NCBI RefSeq assembly: GCF_002243345.2
Contig: NZ_CP022655.2
Span: 3,908,501 to 3,972,500, forward strand
DNA: 64,000 nt
Reading direction: 5' to 3'
From: Paenibacillus sp. RUD330
GTDB lineage: Bacteria > Bacillota > Bacilli > Paenibacillales > Paenibacillaceae
The notes under the pieces were generated by a model, which did no database searches, had not been told where the DNA came from, and saw only the letters and a list, made by a program, of their open reading frames with translations. Shown here in pieces: positions 1 to 8,330 of this stretch; positions within the stretch are counted from its first letter, which is position 1, and every line of letters begins with the position of its first letter. The translations under genes were made by a program, and so were the position numbers.

Positions 1-371
1 ATGTTTATGTCTCGGTTTTGGACGTCCTCGACGCGGACGACGACCACGTCCAGCGCCTTAAGCGCGTCGCGGCCGGCCGTCTTGAGCCAGTCCCGCGCCT
101 GCAGCGCCTGCGTCAGGGCCACGCTGCGCGGGTCCGCGTACGACATGAGGGATACGGTGATGAGCGCCGGCTCCTCCGCGATGCGCTGGCTGGCCGTTTG
201 CCGGATGACCGGCTGGCCGGCTGCTGACTCGGAGCCGAAGCCGTCGAAGTCGTACGTCATGAACGCTCCCGTCGGGACGGGGCCGCCGCTATTGAGATCA
301 ATGACTGGCACCGCAAGCGCAGCCTTGAGGCCGCGGGCGATGGCCGAGCGGATCTCAAGATAGGGGAGCAT
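1..371 (-). CDS. Phage tail terminator-like protein (LIC_12616-type), 3' end outside window
   Basis: The first 123 codons of a minus-strand gene starting at ATG 371 and running off the left edge. The N-terminus (MLPYLEIRSAIARGLKAAL) followed by a hydrophobic strand and a Gly/Pro-rich turn resembles the LIC_12616-type phage neck or tail-terminator proteins, which close the top of the tail tube. The start overlaps the end of the preceding gene (355..705) by 17 nt, as is common in phage morphogenesis operons. The gene lies just after the neck genes, where a tail terminator is expected. The family call is by eye and the C-terminus is not visible. Confidence 0.6.
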   Translation of the reverse strand, partial: MLPYLEIRSAIARGLKAALAVPVIDLNSGGPVPTGAFMTYDFDGFGSESAAGQPVIRQTASQRIAEEPALITVSLMSYADPRSVALTQALQARDWLKTAGRDALKALDVVVVRVEDVQNRDIN

Positions 372-705
372 GGGCCACCACCTTACGTAAAACGTACTGG
401 CTTACGTCGCTGTACTCGCGCTCGGTCGCCTCTACCACTCGGTAGCGCGTGCCGGCGTGCTCGATCCGCTCGTCGATCGCGTGTGCGTGGGTCGTGTACA
501 GCATGCGGTCGCTTTCCAGGTACGTACCGCCTTCCCTGGCCTGCAGCCTCGCGGCCAGAGGCTGCACCATGCCGCTCAGCTGCAGGGGGGCTTGCGTGGC
601 CGACTGCCATTCGCCGTCATCGTCGTAAGCGCCGCCGCTAGGCTGTACTCGCGTATACGGCTGTAGGTGCTGGCTCAGCACTCCTGCAAAGTAAAACGCC
701 CTCAA
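355..705 (-). CDS. Putative phage neck / head-closure protein
   Basis: A 116-residue protein between the gp10-like gene (712..1173) and the tail-terminator-like gene. It is rich in predicted beta strands, with a central segment (YLESDRMLYTTHAHAID) and a C-terminal segment on measuring and correcting residues typical of small beta-barrel head-closure proteins. I recognise no signature firmly; function is inferred from its position between head-tail connector and tail terminator. It is separated from the upstream gene by 6 nt and overlaps the next gene, so it is surely part of the late operon. Confidence 0.65.
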   Translation of the reverse strand: MRAFYFAGVLSQHLQPYTRVQPSGGAYDDDGEWQSATQAPLQLSGMVQPLAARLQAREGGTYLESDRMLYTTHAHAIDERIEHAGTRYRVVEATEREYSDVSQYVLRKVVAHAPLS

Positions 706-711
706 TGGGCA

Positions 712-1173
712 TCACCTCTTCTTCTTGATGACGTAGGTCAACGATTCCCGTAGGTCCTTGTCGCGCTGTAGCAACTTCCGGCCGCCGCCCCGCTCTGCCT
801 TGTACCTCGCGCTGAGTGGAGGCTGCTTGATCCGTTCAAAGTTCTTGATCGTCCGATCGAGTCCCGTTCGCCCGGCTTCCTCCAGCAACACTCCCGCCCG
901 TTTGCGCCCAAAGGCGATCTCCGTCACGCCGGCGCGAACGATCTTGCCGACCGGAATCCTTGACTTCATTCGCCCGCTGCGGATGAACGATCGTGCCGGA
1001 ATCCCCATCTTGGCAGATCCATACTCGTGGACGGCCGCAATCATCGCCAGCTCCGCATCGCCTTGCATGCCGACGTGGACTTCCTTCTTCGTCAGCCCCC
1101 AGAGCCGAAGCCGCAGCTTGTTGATGTCGTCGGTTCCGCTCATGCTCACTTTCACTCGACTTGATCGCGCCAT
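712..1173 (-). CDS. HK97 gp10-like phage neck/tail completion protein
   Basis: A 153-residue protein. I chose ATG 1173 rather than the longer open frame to 1248 because a GGAGG box sits just upstream and the longer form would overlap the connector gene by 65 nt. The segment MIAAVHEYGSAKMGIPARSF matches the usual A-x-x-H/E-F/Y-G ... P-x-R-x-F pattern of HK97 gp10 and related virion morphogenesis proteins, which sit at the head-tail interface. The C-terminus is strongly basic (VIKKKR). It follows the connector gene by 10 nt. Exact role (head closure or tail completion) cannot be decided from sequence. Confidence 0.75.
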   Translation of the reverse strand: MARSSRVKVSMSGTDDINKLRLRLWGLTKKEVHVGMQGDAELAMIAAVHEYGSAKMGIPARSFIRSGRMKSRIPVGKIVRAGVTEIAFGRKRAGVLLEEAGRTGLDRTIKNFERIKQPPLSARYKAERGGGRKLLQRDKDLRESLTYVIKKKR

Positions 1174-1183
1174 AGTTCCTCCT

Positions 1184-1711
1184 TCACGTGAAGCGTCGAT
1201 AGCCGTCCAGCAAGCTCCGCACGGCGCTGGACATCTTGCCGCCCTCATAGGTCACGGATAGATCCCCCACCCGCTCGGACACGACGCCAGGCTGCCGGAG
1301 CAAGCTTTGCACCTGAAGGATGCAGGCGAGCTCGATGTTCTCCGGCAGGTCCGCGCCTTCATCTCCCGGCAGGATGTAGCCGCCTCGGTAGGCGATCCTG
1401 ACGTTGAAGACGCCCGCCGGCCAGCCATCCTCCTTGAGCAAACGGCCAACTTCAGGCATCAGGACTTCAAAATCCGCCAGCGCGGCTCCACCGGCTTCGA
1501 TGGACGCGATGGACCGGACCGGATAGCGGCTCAGGTTGAGGAAGGGCCCTTGCGGTCCGTCCACCCGCTCCACGACGTCCTTCGCCTCCAGCTGCCGATT
1601 CAAATACGCCTCGATTTCGGCGGATGCCGCTTTGATGAGGAGGATGAGTACGTCATCGGGCTGGGCGGCGAGGGCCGACATGCTCTTCAGCCTCTCCAGT
1701 GTGGTCAGCAT
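1184..1711 (-). CDS. Phage head-tail connector protein (gp6-like)
   Basis: A 175-residue protein matching the gp6-like head-tail connector family that forms the ring under the portal. The N-terminal helix pair (LLIKAASAEIEAYLNRQLEA) is the hallmark of the family: a set of helices that begins by coding for a short, Ala-rich amphipathic segment. The middle part contains the usual R-Y-P-V motif (LSRYPVRSIASI). It lies 39 nt downstream of the capsid gene, the normal place for this protein. Probably translated from ATG 1711. Confidence 0.8.
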   Translation of the reverse strand: MLTTLERLKSMSALAAQPDDVLILLIKAASAEIEAYLNRQLEAKDVVERVDGPQGPFLNLSRYPVRSIASIEAGGAALADFEVLMPEVGRLLKEDGWPAGVFNVRIAYRGGYILPGDEGADLPENIELACILQVQSLLRQPGVVSERVGDLSVTYEGGKMSSAVRSLLDGYRRFT

Positions 1712-1750
1712 GTCTCACCCCGCAAAAAAAGAGGGCTCACGCCCTCCGAA

Positions 1751-2947
1751 TTAAGGTACCGTAATTTGACCGTTGACGACGGCCGTCGCGTCGATGGTCT
1801 TCATATCGTCGCGGTAGATGGCGCGCGCCTCCGTGCTGTTGTTTCTCCAGGCGTTGCCGCCCTCCTGGGTCGTGTCGATGCGGTAGCCGGCGCGCTCGAA
1901 AATCGCGATGTAGTCGGCGTAGGAGCCGATGTACGCCGGCGCTTTCTTCGTCGTCGTGCCGGTTGTCGGCAGGATGGCGTTGGAGACGACGCGGACCGGC
2001 TTGCCGAGCAGGAGCTTGTTCGTCGGCTGGGTCGGGTCCGGCTGCAGCAGCGGCCGGCCCTGGCCGTCCGTCCAGTTGTCCAGCACGTTGAAGCCGTCCT
2101 GATTCGTGATGACGGACGAAGACTGCGCGATCGCCGGGTCAAGCGAGATGTTCATGATCTTCTTCAGATCAGGGAGACCCGCGACCGCGACCGGATTCGC
2201 AATCGCTGCGAGCATGGTCAGAATCTCGTCATTGCGCGTGCCGACGACGCCGCGCGCCACCCATTCGGCGATATACGCCATGATTTCCGCGTCGTCCCCG
2301 TCCTGGAGCAGGTCATTTGGAATCTGCATGAAACCGGCCTTGTCCGTGATGGCGTAGGAGATTTGCGCGAATTTCGGACTCTGCAGCTCCGGCATGGGTT
2401 GCAGCTCGCCGACTTTGACGAACTTCGTGTAGTTCGCGCCCGTCTCGATGTTCCGCGTACCCGAGAGCGACTTGACCGGGATGACGCGGCACAGCTCTTC
2501 CAGCTTCGGCAGATCCCGCTTCAGGCGGATGATTTCCGTATCGATATCCTTCGGAACGAGGAAGCCACCGTCCGCGCCCGTGAGCGCAGAGAGCGAGCGC
2601 GCCTCCTTGAGGATGCGGTAGTCGTCGCGCCCCGCGGCTCTCCTCAGATTGGCGAGAAAAGCCGCGCGGTACTCGTCCGATTTGACCAGCTCGTTCACGC
2701 GATGCAGGTTCCGGGCTTCGGCCGGCGTGGCAACCGGGTCGACGGGGCTTGCCGGCGGCTTCGGCTCCGGGTCTTCCAGGCGGTCGAGCTCTTCGAGTGT
2801 CTCGATCTCCTCTTTGACCGTTCGGATCTCCGCCGTCAGGCTGCGAAGCTCCTCCAGCTTGTCTTCCCCGGCCAGCTTCTCCGCTTGCGTCCGCTTTTCA
2901 TGCAGTTGTTGTTTCCGTTCGTTGATCTTCTTGAGCAATTTCCCCAT
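1751..2947 (-). CDS. Phage major capsid protein, HK97 family
   Basis: A 398-residue HK97-fold capsid protein. Residues about 1 to 60 form a highly charged coiled coil (LKKINERKQQLHEKRTQAEK), the delta or scaffold domain normally removed by the prohead protease. The shell domain starts near residue 115 (SLSALTGADGGFLVPKDIDT, with the typical G-G-[FY]-x-V-P), and the C-terminal part has the usual segment on G-K-P-V-R-V. It directly follows the protease gene with a 4-nt gap, so maturation enzyme and substrate are co-expressed. The cleavage site is probably between the coiled coil and the Ala/Arg-rich stretch before residue 115. Confidence 0.95.
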   Translation of the reverse strand: MGKLLKKINERKQQLHEKRTQAEKLAGEDKLEELRSLTAEIRTVKEEIETLEELDRLEDPEPKPPASPVDPVATPAEARNLHRVNELVKSDEYRAAFLANLRRAAGRDDYRILKEARSLSALTGADGGFLVPKDIDTEIIRLKRDLPKLEELCRVIPVKSLSGTRNIETGANYTKFVKVGELQPMPELQSPKFAQISYAITDKAGFMQIPNDLLQDGDDAEIMAYIAEWVARGVVGTRNDEILTMLAAIANPVAVAGLPDLKKIMNISLDPAIAQSSSVITNQDGFNVLDNWTDGQGRPLLQPDPTQPTNKLLLGKPVRVVSNAILPTTGTTTKKAPAYIGSYADYIAIFERAGYRIDTTQEGGNAWRNNSTEARAIYRDDMKTIDATAVVNGQITVP

Positions 2948-2951
2948 TGTC

Positions 2952-3554
2952 TCATACCTCCATAAGATGAATGTCGCAGAGCAGCTTCCGCATCTCTGCC
3001 TGTCGTGCTTGCTTCGTCATGAGGCCTGCCGCTTCCATCACGCTGCGCGCCTCCACCTCGCTGTCCGTGTAGGCCGGGAAGCCGGTCGGCGAGATTTCGA
3101 ACAGGTCCACGTCGAGCAGCGTCCGAAGGTGGACGCCTTCGTCCGGCAGATAGATCCATTCCGCGTCCTGGACATAGAAGCCGAACGAGACGCCGTCCAC
3201 ATCGCCGCGCCGGACGGCGTCATACGCAAAACGGCCCCATTCGTTGTCCGGAAGGTCGATTTCCATGCGCAAACCGACGTCATCTTCCTCCAAGCGAAGG
3301 GTGCCGCTCTTGGTTGATCCGAGTACCAGGTCGAAATTGTGGTTCCACAGCGCCTTCACGGTGGTCTCAGCGAGCGACCGGGCAAAGGCGCCGGGGGCAA
3401 TGAGCTCGTAGAATTCGCCGAAGAGCAGCGCCGAGCGCTCGTTGAACTTCGCGGCGTAGCCGGTCAGCATCAAGGACTTGGCATCATCCGGCGCCGCTCT
3501 CGTCTCCAGCCCCGTCACTTTCAGGAATCGGGTTTCCTTTTTGATTGTCTTCAC
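2952..3554 (-). CDS. Phage prohead protease, HK97 family
   Basis: A 200-residue HK97-type prohead (U35) protease that trims the scaffold domain of the capsid protein during maturation. The conserved core is visible: L-T-G-Y-A-A-K-F-N near residue 30, the catalytic-His region (ALWNHNFDLVLGSTKSGTLR) near residues 68 to 87 and the Ser region (DVDGVSFGFYV) near residue 118. The gene overlaps the 3' end of the portal gene by 71 nt, an arrangement found often in HK97-like phages, and precedes the capsid gene. Confidence 0.93.
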   Translation of the reverse strand: MKTIKKETRFLKVTGLETRAAPDDAKSLMLTGYAAKFNERSALLFGEFYELIAPGAFARSLAETTVKALWNHNFDLVLGSTKSGTLRLEEDDVGLRMEIDLPDNEWGRFAYDAVRRGDVDGVSFGFYVQDAEWIYLPDEGVHLRTLLDVDLFEISPTGFPAYTDSEVEARSVMEAAGLMTKQARQAEMRKLLCDIHLMEV

Positions 3555-4767
3555 CCCCCTTCACGCCGGCTTTGGCGTTCTGGTAGGTGTCCATGTTCGC
3601 CAGGTTCGCAAAGTTGAGGCTCATGAAGTGCTTGTCGCCGTCCGGGCCGATGCCGTCATCGTCTTCCATCGCGCGAACCTCGTTGATGGAGTAGACGCCG
3701 GCTTCGATCATCGTTTTGTAGTAGGCGGCGCGCGTCTGCATGTCGCCGCGCAGCTCGCTCGTCATGTTGGCCTTCACGTAGAACCGCTCCTGCTCCGGAA
3801 GCGTGAAGAGCTTGTCGTCGAGCTCCTGTTCCCAGTTGGTCACGAGGGGCTGAAGCGTGTTCTTCACGTATTCGAGCGACTGGTTCTCCATGTTGCTATA
3901 CTTCAGGTCGGAGATGCCGAGCTTGTACCCCGGCACCTTGTAGATTTTCGCGATTTCCGCGATGCCGAACTTGGCCGAATCGATGAATTCCGCGTCCTTC
4001 AGCGGCATGCCGAGGGGCGTATACTTCATCGTTTTGTCCATGACGGCGACCCTCGCCGCGTTGTCGAGGCCGGCCGTGGCCTTCTCGAACTCCTCCCGGA
4101 TGACATCTTTCGTGTCCTTGGTGAGCGGAACATCGCTCTGAACCTCCAAAATGCCACCAACCTGGGTCCCTTTGCTGTAAAACCGGCCCAAAAACCGCTT
4201 CTGCGCCTGCTGGATGCCGAGTTCCTCGCGAATGACCTCGATCGGCGTGATGCCGACGAGTCCGTTGCCAATGCTCTTGAAATGAACGACCTCGTCGGGC
4301 ACCAGCTTGCGGATCTGCCCATTCGGCAGCCGGGTCAGGTAGTAGACCGCGCCGTCGACGTCCATATAGACCTGAGTGAGCGCCGGATCAAGCGGCCATA
4401 GGGCTTTGGGATAGCCGTTTCCGTCAAATTCGATGTTGGAATAGGCATTTCCCCACACGGCCATGTTCACCATCATGGTTTCTTTCCAGGTGTAGGCCGT
4501 CATATAGGGGTTCGCTTTCTTGCCGAGCAAGCGGGCGACCGGGTGCTTCGTGTCCCGCTTGATGCTGGACCCGCTCCGGCGGTACACCTGGAAGGGGAAC
4601 TTGCCGATGTCCCCGCCGAGCACGGAAGCGACCGTGTACACGTTGCTGTTCAGGATCGCCCGGTTCGTCGGGACGAAGGGCGCGCCGGTCTTGCCCGAGC
4701 TGGACCGATAAGTGCGCCATCCGTCCGCTTCTGATCGGCGCTCCCAAAACCGCCACCATTTGCCGAT
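3484..4767 (-). CDS. Phage portal protein, HK97 family; probable ATC start
   Basis: The dodecameric ring through which DNA enters the capsid. The protein matches HK97-type portals from the segment SNVYTVASVLGGDIGKFPFQ onward, then has the usual N-P-Y-M-T-A-Y-T-W and A-V-W-G-N-A-Y blocks and an Asp/Gly-rich C-terminal tail. No ATG, GTG or TTG lies between the terminase stop and GTG 4641, which would cut off the conserved N-terminal helix. ATC at 4767 sits 7 nt after a strong AAAGGAG box, gives 427 residues (normal for the family) and a plausible Trp-rich N-terminus (GKWWRFWERR). I therefore extend to the ATC; the fallback start is GTG 4641 (385 residues). Confidence 0.85.
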   Translation of the reverse strand: MGKWWRFWERRSEADGWRTYRSSSGKTGAPFVPTNRAILNSNVYTVASVLGGDIGKFPFQVYRRSGSSIKRDTKHPVARLLGKKANPYMTAYTWKETMMVNMAVWGNAYSNIEFDGNGYPKALWPLDPALTQVYMDVDGAVYYLTRLPNGQIRKLVPDEVVHFKSIGNGLVGITPIEVIREELGIQQAQKRFLGRFYSKGTQVGGILEVQSDVPLTKDTKDVIREEFEKATAGLDNAARVAVMDKTMKYTPLGMPLKDAEFIDSAKFGIAEIAKIYKVPGYKLGISDLKYSNMENQSLEYVKNTLQPLVTNWEQELDDKLFTLPEQERFYVKANMTSELRGDMQTRAAYYKTMIEAGVYSINEVRAMEDDDGIGPDGDKHFMSLNFANLANMDTYQNAKAGVKGGEDNQKGNPIPESDGAGDESGAG

Positions 4768-4791
4768 GGTTCTCCTCTCCTTTCCTCCGCA

Positions 4792-6588
4792 CTAGAACGT
4801 GAAGCCGCTCTCCACATGCTTGTTCATGTCCATCTCCTGTTCCACGAGCATGGCCCGGTGCAAGGCGTTGATGATGGCCGCGATGAGGTCGATGCGCTGG
4901 CTGTCGTCCTTGTGCTTCTTCGATAGCTTGATGTTGCCATTGGTGTCGACGATCTCGACCGCGTTCGAGAGGCACCAGGTGAGCAGCGGGCTGCCGTCGT
5001 GGACAATCCGGCCCTGAAGCACGAGCTCGCGGAAGAACTTCGTCGGCGAGGACAGGTAACGGGCTGTCTGCGGGATCTTCACCATGCCATAACCGTCCTG
5101 CTCCAGCTCCTGGACGAAGTGCGTCGCGTTGTAGTCGTCGTAGCACACCTCGCTCACGCGCCAGTCCTGGAGATCCTGAACGAGCTGCATGTGCTCGCGG
5201 ACATAGCGGTAATCCGTCACCGCGCCTTCCGTGAGCGTACACCAGCCATCCGCCGCCCACGATCGGTACGGCACCCGGTCGGTCTGCTCGTGCCGGCTCG
5301 CCGTCTCCTCCGGCATATAGCCATGAGCTGTCACCGCAAAGCGCCCGTCCTCCAGCCGGAAGACGTAGCCGTCCGCCGTCAAGTCCGTCGTCTTGGACAA
5401 GTCGAGGCCGGCCGTCGTTTTCAAGCCGCGAACCAAAGCGAAAAAGGCCTCACGGGATACTGCCAAGGCCTTCCACTTGTCCATGATGCCGGACATGTAT
5501 TTGTTTTCGCTGTCGGACTGCCACTTGTTTACCCGCTTCGTCAGCCACTCCCGAATCTTGGCCGGGTCGCCGGTGTTGTACGCATCGTCATGCTCGTCCC
5601 GGATCTGCTTGCGCAGCGTCTCGGCGTACTCGCTCTCCTCCTGAAGGATCGGGTTGGCTTTGACCCACACGCTCTCGTCATGCGGGTCGTCTTTTGCGTC
5701 CAGCTCGCGGATCATGGCAAAATAAGTCTCGTCCATCGCAATTTCCCCGCGCATCATCTTGCGCCGGGCATCATATTCCCGTTTACAAGGGCTGTTTTCG
5801 GCGTCCTTGCCCGCCGTCGAGATGATGAGCATGAGCGATTGGAGCCGCTTGCCGAAGCCAGAGAAGAGGACGTCGACGATTTCGGAGGACGGATGGGCAT
5901 GGTATTCGTCGATGATGACGATGCAAGGCGCGCCGGAGTCCTTGTTTTTCGTGTCCTTGGACAGCGGCCGGAGCCATCCGCCGCGCGTGGCGTGCTCAAT
6001 GTACGTCCGCTTAATTCGCAAGCGCTTGAGAATATCGGGGCTTGCCTCGCCCATCTTCTGGGCATCAAGCCACACCCGCTTCGCCTGCCCCTTGTCCACG
6101 GCCGCGCATTCGACTTCCGGGCTTTCCTCGTAGCGCTTCTTCTTGGCAGGCGCGTCGGGCGGATAGACACAGTCCGCGCACATGCCGTACAAGGCGAGCC
6201 CGCTCATCTCCGTTGACTTGACGTTTCCCCGTGCGCGCAGATGCAGCGCCTTCTTGAAGCGACGCTTGCCACTCTCCATGTGTACCCAGCCGAAAACACA
6301 GCCGAGGTCGAACATTTGGAAGGGAAGCAGCTCGATGAGCTGGCCGGAGTAGGGGCCGCGCACATGCCGGCAGCAGCGTTCGAACCAGTCAAAGATGCGA
6401 TCGGCACGCGACTCATCGAAGACGTACGGAAAGCCGGGAGTCGCCTGGCGCTGCAAGTCGTTCAGATGGCGCGCGCACGCAAGCCGCTCCATTTCGCAGC
6501 TGGGCCGGATGCCCATGACGATCTCAGCCGCATAGCGGTTCGTCGGGTGGACGTCCTCCCAATCGACGTCAGTCAAAGAGCTCGGCAT
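4792..6588 (-). CDS. terL: Phage terminase large subunit (Terminase_1 / YmfN type)
   Basis: A 598-residue DNA packaging motor: N-terminal ATPase and C-terminal nuclease. A P-loop variant of the family (RARGNVKST) lies near residue 120, Walker B with catalytic Glu (APCIVIIDEYHAHPSS) near 225, and a motif III-like segment (LMLIISTAG) near 255. The nuclease begins near residue 390 with the acidic LDLSKTTDLTA, and further acidic residues follow (CYDDYNATHF). The start overlaps the end of the small subunit gene by 20 nt. The presence of an HNH gene and P27-type small subunit indicates cos packaging. Confidence 0.93.
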   Translation of the reverse strand: MPSSLTDVDWEDVHPTNRYAAEIVMGIRPSCEMERLACARHLNDLQRQATPGFPYVFDESRADRIFDWFERCCRHVRGPYSGQLIELLPFQMFDLGCVFGWVHMESGKRRFKKALHLRARGNVKSTEMSGLALYGMCADCVYPPDAPAKKKRYEESPEVECAAVDKGQAKRVWLDAQKMGEASPDILKRLRIKRTYIEHATRGGWLRPLSKDTKNKDSGAPCIVIIDEYHAHPSSEIVDVLFSGFGKRLQSLMLIISTAGKDAENSPCKREYDARRKMMRGEIAMDETYFAMIRELDAKDDPHDESVWVKANPILQEESEYAETLRKQIRDEHDDAYNTGDPAKIREWLTKRVNKWQSDSENKYMSGIMDKWKALAVSREAFFALVRGLKTTAGLDLSKTTDLTADGYVFRLEDGRFAVTAHGYMPEETASRHEQTDRVPYRSWAADGWCTLTEGAVTDYRYVREHMQLVQDLQDWRVSEVCYDDYNATHFVQELEQDGYGMVKIPQTARYLSSPTKFFRELVLQGRIVHDGSPLLTWCLSNAVEIVDTNGNIKLSKKHKDDSQRIDLIAAIINALHRAMLVEQEMDMNKHVESGFTF

Positions 6589-7057
6589 TCTCGTCTTGGC
6601 CTCCCTCGGCCATTTGTTTCGCGAGGCGAGCGCGCGCAGCTGCCGTTATGCCGAGCTTCTCGGCGAATTGGAGGACCAGCCGGGCATAATCCTGCGCCAT
6701 CTTGACATGCGGACTGATGACTTCTTGGCCGCTTGCGCCTGTCGCCGTATATCCTTCGGCGTCAATCATCTCATTCGCGAACTGATGACGGGTGACGGCG
6801 TTGCAGTAGGCCGCGAGGACGTCTTCATCCACCGCATCGAAGATCTCGAACTCCGCCATGTCTCGGACGGTCTTGCGCCACACCTTGCGGGCCTCATCGT
6901 CGAGCCAAGCCGGAATCTTCAGGTTCCGCTTCTTCTTCCGTTCAAACCGTTTGCCGGCTTCCTCGCGCTTCTTCACCTCGTCGGCCGTCCAGTGCTTGCC
7001 GCCGCCCTTCGCGCCGACTCGCATATGATCGAACCTGACGACCTCATTCATTTCCAA
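6569..7057 (-). CDS. terS: Phage terminase small subunit, P27 family
   Basis: A 162-residue protein of the P27 family, which recognises the packaging site and recruits the large subunit. The N-terminal part is basic and disordered (KRFERKKKRNLKIPAWLDDE), followed by the family core W-R-K-T-V-R-D-M...D-E-D-V-L-A-A-Y-C and the segment IDAEGYTATGASGQEVISPH, then a helix rich in Ala/Arg. A GGAGGAA box precedes ATG 7057. It overlaps terL by 20 nt. Confidence 0.9.
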   Translation of the reverse strand: MEMNEVVRFDHMRVGAKGGGKHWTADEVKKREEAGKRFERKKKRNLKIPAWLDDEARKVWRKTVRDMAEFEIFDAVDEDVLAAYCNAVTRHQFANEMIDAEGYTATGASGQEVISPHVKMAQDYARLVLQFAEKLGITAAARARLAKQMAEGGQDENAELFD

Positions 7058-7084
7058 ATTCCTCCTTTCAGGGCCGACGGGATT

Positions 7085-7160
7085 TCCCAGACCGTTCGGG
7101 GACTTTTTTTCACATTAGAGGGACACGCGGTCTCGGCCGCGATCCCCAAAAATTTCTTAC
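7085..7160. other. Candidate cos / packaging site
   Basis: The roughly 100-bp gap upstream of terS holds short GC-rich inverted segments and a run of Ts. On the minus strand it reads GGGGGTAAGAAATTTTTGGG, then a GGCCGAGACCGCG block, then CCCCGAACGGTCTGGG. In HK97-like phages with HNH nuclease and P27-type terminase the cos site usually lies just upstream of terS. This is inference from position and composition; the nick positions cannot be read. Confidence 0.3.
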
Positions 7161-7570
7161 CCCCGGGGGGCCTTCTCCGTCTTGGGCTTCACAAGCCCTG
7201 CCTGTGCTTCTTGGAGGTACTGAACGACGTCCTCACGCGGCTGCGGCGAGGCTTGCTCGGCGGTAAGCAGCTGCCCGATGGATTCACCCGTCTGGTTCTC
7301 GCTGACAAGGGCCTTGATCTGGTCCAGCGTCAAGGCATCGTCCGATGTCGTGGCGCCTTCGCTCGGCTCATGATCCTCTTCCTTCGCCAGGACGGAGCGG
7401 GCATAGACAACGCTCTGGAAGGGCATCAGGTACTCGTGCCCCTCCGTGTCCTCGATGTGGACGGAGACGTTCGCGGTAGCGTTCTGAAGCACCTTGTTCC
7501 TCAGCTTGGCGGCGTTGTGCTCGTCGATCTCGATGACCGTGCCGTCGAACAGCTTGATCTCTGTATTCAT
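7157..7570 (-). CDS. Phage protein of unknown function
   Basis: A 137-residue acidic protein I do not recognise. The first half looks like a compact beta-rich fold (IKLFDGTVIEIDEHNAAKLR), and the second half is Gln/Glu/Pro-rich and probably disordered. It sits between the HNH cluster and the terminase genes in the same orientation, so it is expected late, with packaging functions. Its stop codon lies inside the GC-rich candidate packaging site. The start ATG 7570 has a GGAGGGG box 7 nt upstream. Confidence 0.7.
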   Translation of the reverse strand: MNTEIKLFDGTVIEIDEHNAAKLRNKVLQNATANVSVHIEDTEGHEYLMPFQSVVYARSVLAKEEDHEPSEGATTSDDALTLDQIKALVSENQTGESIGQLLTAEQASPQPREDVVQYLQEAQAGLVKPKTEKAPRG

Positions 7571-7598
7571 GGGCAGTCCCCTCCGTTAACAGGACGCA

Positions 7599-7808
7599 TT
7601 ACCGCCTGCTTTTATTTATTAAGTCGTTGTATTCGTCTACCCAATCCATTGGAATTGGATATCCGGTTTGGAGATGATCTATTACGGCACGCGTGATTGC
7701 TCCGATTCTGATCTCTTCATGAATGTTTCTGGGCACAATGCCTAGCGGCGGCTTGCCTCTCCATCCCCCAGGAGGAGGTTTTATTGAAACGCTACATGCT
7801 CTTTCCAT
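7599..7808 (-). CDS. Small conserved phage protein
   Basis: I take ATG 7808 as start (69 residues), because the open frame further upstream runs antiparallel in composition and overlaps the HNH gene for 140 nt. The core (GIVPRNIHEEIRIGAITRA, then I-P-M-D-W-V-D-E-Y-N-D-L-I) resembles small proteins often encoded beside HNH nucleases in Firmicutes phages and ends in a short amphipathic helix. It overlaps the HNH gene by 17 nt, which suggests translational coupling. Function unknown. Confidence 0.65.
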   Translation of the reverse strand: MERACSVSIKPPPGGWRGKPPLGIVPRNIHEEIRIGAITRAVIDHLQTGYPIPMDWVDEYNDLINKSRR

Positions 7809-8151
7809 TCCCGAACCCCCCATCTTCTTGAGCGGTCTTCCGATCATGATGAAGCTTGCACAGCCCTTGCCAGTTATTCCGATCCCAGAAGAGGACCTTG
7901 TCGCCTTGATGCGGGACGATATGGTCGACAACCGTAGCAGCTCCGACGGCCCCTTCAGCCGTGCATGTCACACATAGCGGATGCTTGATTAGGAATCCGA
8001 CGCGCGCCTTTCGCCATTTGCTGTCGTACCCTCGTTGCGCCGCCGTTCCACGCTGGCGATCATCCTGCTTGGTGTGAGATTGGCAAAAGCGCCCCGTCGT
8101 CAAGGCTGGGCAGCCTGGTTTCGAGCATGGTTTATTCGGACTCGCCGGCAT
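7792..8151 (-). CDS. Phage HNH endonuclease
   Basis: A 119-residue HNH nuclease. N-terminal Cys pairs (C-S-K-P-G-C and F-C-Q-S-H) may bind zinc; the HNH core is HPLCVTCTAEGAVGAATVVDHIVPHQGD followed in sequence by N-W-Q-G-L-C-K-L-H-H-D-R-K (the core is given here in parts: CVTC, VVDHIVPH, LCKLHHDRK). Such genes next to P27-type terminases are needed for cos cleavage together with TerL in phages of this type. I chose ATG 8151, which has AGGGA upstream, over an earlier start at 8199. Confidence 0.88.
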   Translation of the reverse strand: MPASPNKPCSKPGCPALTTGRFCQSHTKQDDRQRGTAAQRGYDSKWRKARVGFLIKHPLCVTCTAEGAVGAATVVDHIVPHQGDKVLFWDRNNWQGLCKLHHDRKTAQEDGGFGNGKSM

Positions 8152-8330
8152 AATTTGATCCCTCTCCCTAAGCCCTCTGGCGGCCGTCAGAGCGGCCAAA
8201 TTGTGAACGAATGAGTTATCTACATGTATAAGGGAATGGAACTCGTACGGCGCCCTGGAGAGCGCGTGGCGACTGGCTTTGCGGCCAATCCTGAAAACCA
8301 GTTCCCGGTATCCTCAATATAAGGAACCCA
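8152..8330. other. Intergenic stretch between recombinase and HNH gene
   Basis: This 179-bp stretch holds no gene I can support. It is a possible location for a late promoter serving HNH and packaging genes, but I cannot point to convincing -35 and -10 boxes. Confidence 0.3.

Noticed and set aside
4424-5260. 278-residue frame spanning the portal/terminase junction
   Set aside because: Shadow frame of the terminase and portal genes; product has no family features.
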